Under the pieces are notes generated by a model. That model was not told where the DNA came from and did not search any database. It saw only the letters and a list, made by a program, of their open reading frames with translations. A stretch of DNA of 5,469 bases from Armatimonadota bacterium (lineage in GTDB: Bacteria > Armatimonadota > Fervidibacteria > Fervidibacterales > Fervidibacteraceae). Shown here one piece after another: positions 1 to 5,041 of the stretch (position 1 is its first letter; the number at the start of each line of letters is the position of its first letter). The position numbers and the translations under genes were made by a program. Where the stretch lies: positions 1 through 5,469 of the forward strand of contig JANZZQ010000083.1 of NCBI GenBank assembly GCA_026419315.1. Reading direction: 5' to 3'.

Positions 1-102
1 GCCGATGTTCCTGAACAGTGGAAGCACTTTATTGAGATGAACCGCGACTATTATGCACTTTCACCGGAAGAATTTGAAGCAAAGTATGGACGCCGACCTT
101 GA
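1..102 (+). CDS. C-terminal end of an unidentified protein (5' truncated by window edge)
   Basis: Frame 1 is open from the first base and reads 33 codons to a TGA at 100-102. The tail is hydrophilic and rich in acidic and aromatic residues, including EQWKHF, NRDYYALSPEEF and a final KYGRRP. It has no membrane segment and no motif I recognise. The start and most of the gene lie outside the window, so no function can be given. The piece is called coding because the frame runs uninterrupted to a stop, its composition looks like a normal soluble C-terminus, and a strong hairpin follows 26 bases after the stop, as expected at the end of a transcript. It could be the end of almost any cytoplasmic enzyme. 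Confidence 0.6.
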   Translation, partial: ADVPEQWKHFIEMNRDYYALSPEEFEAKYGRRP

Positions 103-127
103 GAGCTCCCAGCGAAACCCCAAATCA

Positions 128-161
128 ACCCTGCCCTCCCGCCCCCGGGTAAGGGCAGGGT
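128..161 (+). terminator. GC-rich hairpin after the upstream gene, possible terminator
   Basis: ACCCTGCCCT (128-137) and AGGGCAGGGT (152-161) form a perfect 10-bp stem around a 14-base C/G-rich loop. It lies 25 bases after the stop of the truncated first gene and about 70 bases before the next promoter, which is where a transcript end would be. There is no run of T after the stem on either strand, so it is not a textbook intrinsic terminator. It may stop polymerase by stem strength alone, protect the 3' end of the mRNA, or be an unrelated palindromic repeat. Confidence 0.5.
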
Positions 162-232
162 CCTCCAAATCAAAACACTGCCCGGAAAAAACAGGACACC
201 TTCGTCCCGCCGCAAAGTCCGTGACGGTGTGG

Positions 233-262
233 TTAACTTTTTGCCAAACCTTACGCTATAAT
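233..262 (+). promoter_or_regulatory. Sigma70-type promoter of the small pilin-like gene
   Basis: A perfect TATAAT -10 box lies at 257-262. TTAACT at 233-238 is a 4/6 match to the -35 consensus, with an 18-base spacer. Transcription would start near 269-270, giving a short leader of about 25 bases that contains the Shine-Dalgarno site at 281-286. It is the best-looking promoter in the window and points directly at the 46-codon gene starting at 295. Confidence 0.65.
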
Positions 263-280
263 TAAGCAAACACAAGTCAC

Positions 281-286
281 AAGGAG
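281..286 (+). promoter_or_regulatory. Ribosome binding site AAGGAG that fixes the ATG at 295
   Basis: AAGGAG is followed by TGACCGAA and then ATG, a spacing of 8 bases. This is a near-ideal Shine-Dalgarno site. It identifies the short frame at 295-435 as translated rather than the overlapping longer frame that starts near 300. Confidence 0.7.
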
Positions 287-294
287 TGACCGAA

Positions 295-435
295 ATGCGT
301 TGCGGGCAAACGATTACGGAGTATCTGTTTTTGCTCTCCTTAGTGGCGATCGTGGCATTACTGGCTCTGACGGTCTTTGGGGGCGGCTTGGGTTTTCGCT
401 ATGCCAACATATTGAACCAGCTGCCGTTCCCGTAG
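295..435 (+). CDS. Flp/type IVb pilin-like small membrane protein (46 aa)
   Basis: The 46-residue product has the layout of a Flp/Fap (type IVb) prepilin. It has a very short leader MRCG, a GQTITEY motif placing Glu at +5 and Tyr at +6 after the predicted cleavage following Gly4, and one hydrophobic helix at about residues 11-28 rich in Leu, Val and Ala. A Gly-rich turn and a short tail ending QLPFP follow. Flp pilins are usually about 45-65 residues, so the length fits. In that family a prepilin peptidase cuts after the Gly, and the helix anchors subunits in the inner membrane before fibre assembly. A TATAAT promoter and an AAGGAG site directly precede it, and in-frame upstream sequence is closed by a TAA at 259-261. 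No tad/cpa secretion genes are visible, so it appears as an orphan. It could instead be a small membrane peptide that only resembles a pilin. Confidence 0.72.
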   Translation: MRCGQTITEYLFLLSLVAIVALLALTVFGGGLGFRYANILNQLPFP

Positions 436-506
436 ACAAGCTCGGTTTGAAGGTTTTAGGGTGGCAGTTTTTCTTCTGTTGGTGATGCCTCGTATCTGTT
501 TGTTGT
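436..506. other. Convergent gap between the pilin-like gene and trmFO
   Basis: These 71 bases separate two converging genes, where a two-way terminator would be expected. A T-rich tract on the + strand (about 468-480) is not preceded by a convincing stem. GGCAGTT (463-469) and AACTGCC (511-517) could pair across a 41-base loop, but the second arm lies inside the end of trmFO. No clear terminator or further gene is seen. Confidence 0.35.
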
Positions 507-1859
507 TCACAACTGCCCTTCATACTTCCCTTCACCGCGATGCAGCTTATGTTGGTCGATGAACTTCTCAAGCTTCTCCAAGGAGCGGGCAGCCATCAGG
601 CGATATCTCAGTTCCTTTGGCCTAACTTTTCGTTCCAAAGGGGGAAGCAAGCCGAAGTTGATGTTCATCGGGGCGAAGTGTTTGGGGTTGGCGGTTGTGA
701 TGTAATGCGCCAACGCACCAATTGCTGTCTCGGCAGGGAAGACCAGAAGGGGTTCGCCCCGGACATACCTTGCAGCGTTGATCCCCGCCACAAGACCTGA
801 AGCAGCCGATTCAATGTAGCCTTCAACTCCTGTCAATTGTCCTGCGAAAAACAAGTCGTCACGCCTTTTGAATTGGTAAGTCGGTTTCAAGGCAGCGGGC
901 GAATTGATGTAAGTGTTTCTGTGGATGTAACCATACCGAAGGAATTCGGCGTTTTCGAGACCCGGGATCAGCCTGAAGACGCGTTTTTGCTCGCTCCACT
1001 TCAAACTCGTTTGAAAGCCCACTAAATTGAACATTGTCATTTCGGCGTTTTCCGGTCTCAACTGGACTACGGCGAAAGGTTGCTTTTGGGTGCGGGGGTC
1101 AATTAGCCCTGTCGGGCGCAAAGGTCCGTAAACCAAAGTCAAGTAGCCTCGTTTCGCCATTTCCTCTATGGGCAAACAGCCCTCAAAGAAGATGGCTTTC
1201 TCAAACTCATGCGGTTCGTGTCGCTCAGCGGAAATTAACTCTTCCCAAAACCTCCGGTATTCTTCTTCGGTCATAGGGCAGTTCAGATAGGCAGGTTCAT
1301 CCCGGTATCGTGCTCCCCAGAAACATTTGCTGTAGTCAATGGTTTCCGCGTCCACGATGGGGGAAACTGCATCGTAAAAGTAAAGAAACTCCGCCCCTAT
1401 CAATTGACGAATTTCGTTAGCGAGCAAATCGTGGGTCAGGGGCCCGGTTGCGATAACGACAGGGCCGCTTTCAGGGATTTTCGCCACCATTTCCCTTACG
1501 ACTTTGATGAGTGGATGGTTTTCAATGGCTTCGGTAACCAGTTGAGCGAACTTCTCCCGGTCAACTGTCAATGCTCCTCCACCAGGGAGTGCTGCTTGGT
1601 CGGCGCAGCGAATGATTAGCGAGCCTAGCCGTCTCATCTCCTCTTTCAACAAACCCGCAGGCTTGTCAATCAAATCGCTGCGCAAACTGTTGCTGCAAAC
1701 GAGTTCCGCGAGCTTGTCAGTTTTGTGGGCGGGCGTCATGACTTTTGGTCGCATTTCGTAAAGCAAGACAGGCACATTTAGCTGTGCTATTTGCCATGCC
1801 GCTTCGCACCCAGCCAGCCCCCCACCGATAACAGTTACTGATTTGCCCGAGGAAAACAT
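507..1859 (-). CDS. trmFO: Methylenetetrahydrofolate--tRNA-(uracil-5-)-methyltransferase TrmFO
   Basis: TrmFO makes 5-methyluridine at position 54 in the T-loop of tRNA, taking the carbon from 5,10-methylene-THF and the electrons from reduced FAD. The 450-residue length is normal for the family. An N-terminal FAD-binding Rossmann motif VIGGGLAGCEAA lies at about 10-21. The signature CSNSLRSD at 55-62 carries Cys55, and FEGCLPIEEMAKRG at about 225-238 carries Cys228; these match the two conserved cysteines (Cys53 and Cys226) of the Bacillus subtilis enzyme. A second FAD/dimer region, DLFFAGQLTGVEGYIESAA, lies at about 335-353. The ATG is supported by GGGGTGA on the minus strand (bases 1872-1866), 6 bases upstream. 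It is transcribed divergently from the formyltransferase operon. It acts in the cytoplasm, and the product (m5U54) stabilises tRNA. No defect is visible. Confidence 0.97.
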   Translation of the reverse strand: MFSSGKSVTVIGGGLAGCEAAWQIAQLNVPVLLYEMRPKVMTPAHKTDKLAELVCSNSLRSDLIDKPAGLLKEEMRRLGSLIIRCADQAALPGGGALTVDREKFAQLVTEAIENHPLIKVVREMVAKIPESGPVVIATGPLTHDLLANEIRQLIGAEFLYFYDAVSPIVDAETIDYSKCFWGARYRDEPAYLNCPMTEEEYRRFWEELISAERHEPHEFEKAIFFEGCLPIEEMAKRGYLTLVYGPLRPTGLIDPRTQKQPFAVVQLRPENAEMTMFNLVGFQTSLKWSEQKRVFRLIPGLENAEFLRYGYIHRNTYINSPAALKPTYQFKRRDDLFFAGQLTGVEGYIESAASGLVAGINAARYVRGEPLLVFPAETAIGALAHYITTANPKHFAPMNINFGLLPPLERKVRPKELRYRLMAARSLEKLEKFIDQHKLHRGEGKYEGQL

Positions 1860-2086
1860 TTTTCGTCACCCCAGTGAACTGAGTGAAGGCTTTCCTTTCA
1901 ACCTGCGGTGGCGCAAACATTTTAGCACCCAGTTTTCGGTCAGACACAAACCGAGAGAGGAATCGGGGTCAAAAGCTGCGAACAGTTTCCCGCTTGTCCT
2001 GCTGTGGCTTCGTTCTATGCGACAAAATATGAAAGCGCTCTTGGAATTTTGTTTTCAGCGAAGGGTTTAGAGGGGTTGACGGGAAA
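1860..2086. other. Divergent intergenic region between trmFO and the formyltransferase operon
   Basis: These 227 bases separate two genes pointing away from each other, so both promoters should be here. Apart from the trmFO extended -10 element and the two ribosome sites, I see no firm signal. For the rightward operon the best candidate is TTGTCC (1994-1999) with TATGCG (2016-2021) at 16-base spacing, which is weak. AGGGG at 2071-2075 is a plausible Shine-Dalgarno site, though 11 bases from the ATG at 2087. No small gene or RNA is recognised. Confidence 0.4.
1919..1927 (-). promoter_or_regulatory. Extended -10 promoter for trmFO
   Basis: On the minus strand this reads TGCTAAAAT, an extended -10 element (TGn followed by TAAAAT, 5/6 to consensus). 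Such elements can work with a weak -35. A poor -35 candidate, TTGTGT, lies 19 bases upstream. Transcription would start near 1911, giving a leader of about 50 bases before the trmFO ATG. A 5-bp inverted repeat (TCGGT 1936-1940, ACCGA 1950-1954) lies just upstream and could be chance. Confidence 0.45.
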
Positions 2087-2941
2087 ATGGCTTTCAAGAT
2101 AGGTTGGTTCTCAACGGGTAGGGACGAAGCAGCGTTGTGGTTGCTTGATGAAACGTTGAAGGCAATCTCGAGCGGGTTCTTGCCCATTGAAATCGCTTTT
2201 GTATTCTGCAACCGCGAGAGAGGTGATTCGCCGCAAAGCGATGCCTTTCTGGACTATGCGGTGAAGGTTGGGTTGCCGTTGGTGGTGCTTTCTTCACGCC
2301 GTTTTTTGCCGGAACTTTGGCTTAAAGGCAAGTCGGGCGACGAGGGAGCGATGAGGGAGTGGAGGAAACGATACCACGAAGAGGTTGCCAATAAGCTTGC
2401 CCCTTTCCTCTCTCAAGTCCCTTTTTCGCTTTTGGCAGGATACATGCTCATCGTCAGTGACGAATTTTGTGACGCTTACACCCTCTTGAACCTTCACCCT
2501 GCGCTTCCGGGCGGACCGAAGGGGGCTTGGCAGGATGTCATGTGGGAGTTGATTCGCCGGAGGGCGGAACTTGCCGGCGCTCAAATCCACATCGTCACTC
2601 CCGACTTGGACTCGGGTCCACCGGTAACTTACTGTCGAGTTCCCATCCGAACTCCCGACATGTTGCCTTTGTGGGAGGCGATGGAGAGGAAATTGAAGTC
2701 ACAAACCTTGGAGTCAATCATCGCCACAGAAGGTGAACGGGAGCCCCTTTTTGCCCAAATCAGGAGTCGACAACTGGCTCGTGAAGTTCCGCTCATCCAC
2801 TTGACACTCAAATGCTTTGCCGATGGGAGATTGAGCCTGCATGGCAAAATGGTTTGCTGGGAGGGCAAGCCAAAAGTGGGCGGGGTTGACTTGACAGAAG
2901 AAGTGGAGGCTTTCCTTTCCGATAGACTGCAAAAGGGGTGA
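2087..2941 (+). CDS. PurN-like formyltransferase family protein (divergent GAR transformylase)
   Basis: The fold is that of 10-formyl-THF-dependent formyltransferases, best matched to phosphoribosylglycinamide formyltransferase (PurN), which adds the first formyl carbon in purine synthesis. Catalytic residues are in place: NLHPALPGG gives Asn135 and His137, and HIVTPDLDSGP gives His168 and Asp175, equivalent to Asn106, His108 and Asp144 of E. coli PurN. LLAGYMLIV (115-123) corresponds to the folate-side LAGFMRIL, and FADGRL (244-249) matches the C-terminal segment of PurN. At 284 residues it is about 70 longer than E. coli PurN, with extra sequence around 73-113 and 186-232. The N-terminal phosphate loop reads STGRDEAA rather than the usual SGxGSN. 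It leads a three-gene operon, with the next ATG 6 bases after its stop. Family membership is solid, but the exact substrate is uncertain: it may be GAR or another amine. Confidence 0.85.
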   Translation: MAFKIGWFSTGRDEAALWLLDETLKAISSGFLPIEIAFVFCNRERGDSPQSDAFLDYAVKVGLPLVVLSSRRFLPELWLKGKSGDEGAMREWRKRYHEEVANKLAPFLSQVPFSLLAGYMLIVSDEFCDAYTLLNLHPALPGGPKGAWQDVMWELIRRRAELAGAQIHIVTPDLDSGPPVTYCRVPIRTPDMLPLWEAMERKLKSQTLESIIATEGEREPLFAQIRSRQLAREVPLIHLTLKCFADGRLSLHGKMVCWEGKPKVGGVDLTEEVEAFLSDRLQKG

Positions 2942-2947
2942 ACGGAT

Positions 2948-3922
2948 ATGCTGCTTGTCGCTTTTGACCTTGAAGGTCCGCTATCGCCTCAAGATAATGC
3001 CTACGAACTTATGGCTCTCATCCCTGATGGAAGGAGACTTTTTGAACGGCTAAGCCGCTACGACGACTTGCTCGCCCTATCAGGTCGACCGAATTATGAG
3101 CCGGGAGATACCCTGAAACTCATTCTCCCGTTCCTGCTCGCTCACGGAATCAACGAAACTCACGTCCGCAAAGTTTCGGAGAGAGCGATGTTGGTCAGCG
3201 GTGCCCATGAATGCGTTCAAGCAATTTGGTCAAGAGGTTGGCAGCCCTGTATCGTCTCAACAAGCTACAAGCCTCACGCATTGAACATCGCCGAAAAAGT
3301 CGGTATCCCACCAGATTTAGTTGCAGCGACGGAAGTTAACTTTGACGTCCTTGAAGGTGCGATGACCGACGACAGTTACAGCCTCGTCCTAACTTGGCAA
3401 ACTATGGTTCTTGAATGCCCCGCCGATGACGACGAACAATTGCGCCGTTTGCTCGACGAATTTTTCTGGGAACATCTTGTCAAGTTCCCCATCGGAATCG
3501 CTCTTGAATTGCCTGTGATGGGAGGTAGCAGGAAGACGGAGGCGCTGCGCAATTTCTTGAGGAAAGCCGGGTTGAATTTCAATCGGTGCGTTGTGATTGG
3601 GGACAGCATCACCGACGCCCATATGCTTCAAACGGTCAGGGACGAAGGCGGATTAGCGATAGTGTTCAATGGGAACGAATATGCGCTTCCATACGGTGTC
3701 ATCGGGGTTGCTTCACTTGACTTGAGGGCCATACTTCCCCTTTTGGAGATCTTCGCAAATGACGGAGTTGAAAGCCTTAAGGCTTGGGTTGCCGAGCAGA
3801 AGCCTCAAGGTGAGTGGGACCCTCACTACCAGATCCTGACGGAAGAGAATTGGCAAAACGCTCTACCAGTTCACCGCCGATTCAGGCAAGCGGTGAGGGG
3901 TCAAGCAGCGAAGTTGGGGTGA
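2948..3922 (+). CDS. HAD-superfamily hydrolase, EhaR/COG4030-like
   Basis: This 324-residue protein has all the HAD phosphohydrolase motifs. Motif I is FDLEGPLSPQDNAYE, with nucleophile Asp7 and Glu9 where most HADs have a second Asp. Motif II is VSTS at about 103-106. The likely motif III Lys is Lys196 in GGSRKTEAL. Motif IV is VVIGDSITDAHML (216-227) with Asp219 and Asp223. A helical cap lies between motifs I and II and contains RYDDLLA and GDTLKLILPFL. The EGP-x-S-x-x-DNA-x-E start together with GDTLKL is, to my memory, typical of archaeal COG4030 proteins, including the EhaR subunit encoded with methanogen Eha hydrogenase. No hydrogenase gene is nearby, so the name says little about the role here. 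It has no signal peptide or membrane helix, so it is cytoplasmic. An AAGGGGTG site ends 7 bases before the ATG. It is probably a phosphatase acting on a small phosphorylated metabolite; the substrate is unknown. Confidence 0.82.
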   Translation: MLLVAFDLEGPLSPQDNAYELMALIPDGRRLFERLSRYDDLLALSGRPNYEPGDTLKLILPFLLAHGINETHVRKVSERAMLVSGAHECVQAIWSRGWQPCIVSTSYKPHALNIAEKVGIPPDLVAATEVNFDVLEGAMTDDSYSLVLTWQTMVLECPADDDEQLRRLLDEFFWEHLVKFPIGIALELPVMGGSRKTEALRNFLRKAGLNFNRCVVIGDSITDAHMLQTVRDEGGLAIVFNGNEYALPYGVIGVASLDLRAILPLLEIFANDGVESLKAWVAEQKPQGEWDPHYQILTEENWQNALPVHRRFRQAVRGQAAKLG

Positions 3923-3923
3923 T
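3916..3923 (+). promoter_or_regulatory. Ribosome binding site GGGGTGAT supporting a GTG start for the kinase
   Basis: The site overlaps the HAD stop codon (TGA 3920-3922) and lies 5 bases before GTG at 3929, the same stop-plus-6 arrangement used by the preceding gene pair. A second in-frame GTG at 3938 has GGAAAG (3924-3929) 8 bases upstream. The true start could therefore be three codons later, with no effect on any conserved residue. Confidence 0.5.
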
Positions 3924-3928
3924 GGAAA

Positions 3929-4846
3929 GTGCAGAGCGTGACAATCGTCGGTTGCGGGGCTTTAAATTGGGATTGCCTGTTCAAAGTGCGCGAAATTGTA
4001 GTTGATGGAGAAAGCATAGTGGAGGACTCCCACGAATCTGCTGGCGGAAGCGCCGCAAACACAATTTACGCCCTCTCCCGTTGGGGAACTAAGGCGGGCT
4101 TTATTGGCGCCGTCGGGAACGATGAGGAAGGGAGAAGAATTTTGCTGGAGTTTGAAGGCGTTGGTGTTGAAACCCACCGAATCAGGATTGTCAAGGGGCA
4201 GCCTACAGGAAGGGTTATTGGAATTGTTGACGCGAGGGGGAGACGCTCACTTTATGTTCAGCCGGGCGCAAATTTATCGCTTAGGCTAACGGAAGATGAT
4301 TTCGCCTACGCTGCTAAGGCCCAATGGGTGCATTTGTCGTCCCTAATTGGCGATGAGGCTTTTGAAACTCAAAAGGAACTCGTTTTGTCGTTGCCTTCGG
4401 ATGTCTCAGTTAGTTTTGCCCCGGGAGCAATTTACGCCAGGCGGGGACTCGATGCTATGGAAAGCATTTTGAGGCGAACCACGATTTTGTTCATAGCAAG
4501 GGATGAACTTGCGATGCTCATGGGCACCGAGAACTTGGATGCCGCTGCCCGTAAACTTTGGGAACTGGGCGTTGAAACGATCGTTGTGACTTTGGGTGAA
4601 GCGGGAAGCTGGGTTGGGTGGAAAGGCAAAGGTCAGTTCGCCCCTTCACCCCAAGCACATGTCGTTGACACCACAGGCGCCGGCGATGCGTTTGCCGCTG
4701 GGTTTCTCTGGGGGGTTTTGCAGGGTAAACCCCTGGCAGAGTGTCAAAGGTTAGGCACAGTTGCTGCGGCTTTCTGTTTGCGGGAAATGGGGGCGAGAAC
4801 CGGGACACCAACTATTGACGAACTTTTGGCGGTTGCGTTTGAGTGA
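3929..4846 (+). CDS. PfkB-family carbohydrate/nucleoside kinase
   Basis: A 305-residue ribokinase-fold kinase that transfers phosphate from ATP (or ADP in some members) to a sugar or nucleoside hydroxyl. PfkB signature 1 spans about 38-68, with GGSAANTIYALSRWG and GFIGAVGNDEEG. Signature 2 is DTTGAGDAFAAGF (247-259), with the anion-hole GAGD and catalytic base Asp253. Asp15 in GALNWD is in the usual substrate-binding position. The NxxE motif region reads FIARDE at 188-193, keeping Glu193 but with Ala where Asn is normal. Length is typical. It is the last gene of the operon, starting with GTG 6 bases after the HAD stop. Sequence alone does not settle the substrate. The neighbouring ahcY, which releases a nucleoside, makes adenosine or inosine attractive, while ribose or another sugar remains possible. 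Confidence 0.9.
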   Translation: MQSVTIVGCGALNWDCLFKVREIVVDGESIVEDSHESAGGSAANTIYALSRWGTKAGFIGAVGNDEEGRRILLEFEGVGVETHRIRIVKGQPTGRVIGIVDARGRRSLYVQPGANLSLRLTEDDFAYAAKAQWVHLSSLIGDEAFETQKELVLSLPSDVSVSFAPGAIYARRGLDAMESILRRTTILFIARDELAMLMGTENLDAAARKLWELGVETIVVTLGEAGSWVGWKGKGQFAPSPQAHVVDTTGAGDAFAAGFLWGVLQGKPLAECQRLGTVAAAFCLREMGARTGTPTIDELLAVAFE

Positions 4847-4856
4847 GGTCTGAGTC

Positions 4857-4876
4857 CAAAGTCTTTCAGAACTTTG
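4857..4876 (+). repeat. Small hairpin just after the kinase stop
   Basis: CAAAGT (4857-4862) and ACTTTG (4871-4876) form a perfect 6-bp stem with an 8-base loop, beginning 11 bases after the stop codon. The stem is A/T-rich and not followed by a T run, so it is a weak terminator candidate at best and may be chance. Confidence 0.25.
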
Positions 4877-4901
4877 CGTTGCCTCGAAAAAGGGGTTTGC
4901 G

Positions 4902-4921
4902 CCGCTGGCGTTAGCCAGCGG
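4902..4921 (+). repeat. Strong GC palindrome in the pfkB-ahcY gap
   Basis: CCGCTGGC (4902-4909), loop GTTA, GCCAGCGG (4914-4921) form a perfect 8-bp GC-rich stem with a tetraloop. It is the only strong structure in this 195-base gap. TTGACA, a consensus -35 hexamer, begins at the next base (4922-4927), but no acceptable -10 is found 16-18 bases further on. The element could end the operon transcript, act as a processing or attenuation hairpin before ahcY, or be one copy of a dispersed REP-like repeat. The downstream sequence TTGACAACAAG is not a proper T tract. Confidence 0.45.
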
Positions 4922-5000
4922 TTGACAACAAGTTTACTTTGCAAGGAACCTGTTCGGCGGAAAAATCTCACTCTGGCATTTGTGCTTGAGGGGGAAGTTA

Positions 5001-5023
5001 AGCGCAAAGAAGCGTTACGCGCT
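5001..5023 (+). promoter_or_regulatory. Possible leader hairpin before ahcY
   Basis: AGCGC (5001-5005) and GCGCT (5019-5023) can pair as a 5-bp stem with a 13-base loop, ending 3 bases before the ahcY ribosome site begins. It might affect access to that site. It does not match the SAH or SAM riboswitch consensus as I know them, so it is recorded only as a weak structure. Confidence 0.2.
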
Positions 5024-5026
5024 CAA

Positions 5027-5034
5027 AAAGGAGG
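5027..5034 (+). promoter_or_regulatory. Strong ribosome binding site AAAGGAGG for ahcY
   Basis: AAAGGAGG ends 7 bases before ATG 5042 and is the strongest Shine-Dalgarno site in the window. It decides the start, because the same frame is open further upstream (for example from GTG 4982) and could otherwise be extended by 20 codons. Confidence 0.7.
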
Positions 5035-5041
5035 GTTGAAA

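Noticed and set aside
182..230. Possible c-di-GMP (GEMM-I) riboswitch upstream of the pilin-like gene, suggested by ACAGGAC, CGCAAAGTCC and the attractive link between c-di-GMP and pili.
   Set aside because: Only the CGCAAAG string and a GGAC/GTCC pairing fit. The inner CC...GG stem with its tetraloop and the second receptor helix are missing, and the best promoter lies downstream of it. A covariance-model search would settle this.
300..485. A 61-codon + frame overlapping the pilin-like gene.
   Set aside because: It has no ribosome site at its start, low-complexity product composition, and is a shadow of the better supported frame at 295-435.
507..1859. Several + strand frames of 60-86 codons opposite trmFO.
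   Set aside because: They are antisense shadows of a fully convincing gene and have no ribosome sites or recognisable motifs.
1994..2021. Promoter for the formyltransferase operon (TTGTCC with TATGCG).
   Set aside because: The -10 matches only 3 of 6 positions and other placements are as poor, so it is mentioned in the region note but not called as a feature.
1888..2919. Direct repeat GGCTTTCCTTTC at 1888-1899 and 2908-2919.
   Set aside because: One copy is intergenic and one is inside a coding region, it is only 12 bases and pyrimidine-rich, and flanks do not match, so it is probably chance.
4847..5041. SAH or SAM riboswitch in the ahcY leader.
   Set aside because: The gap has hairpins, but none of the conserved strings of SAH or SAM aptamers that I know could be placed. 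An Rfam covariance scan with a significant hit would overturn this.
4982..5041. In-frame GTG at 4982 giving a 20-residue longer AhcY.
   Set aside because: It has no Shine-Dalgarno site, and the extension is Lys/Arg/Gly-rich and includes the codons of the strong AAAGGAGG site. ATG 5042 matches the usual N-terminus of the family.
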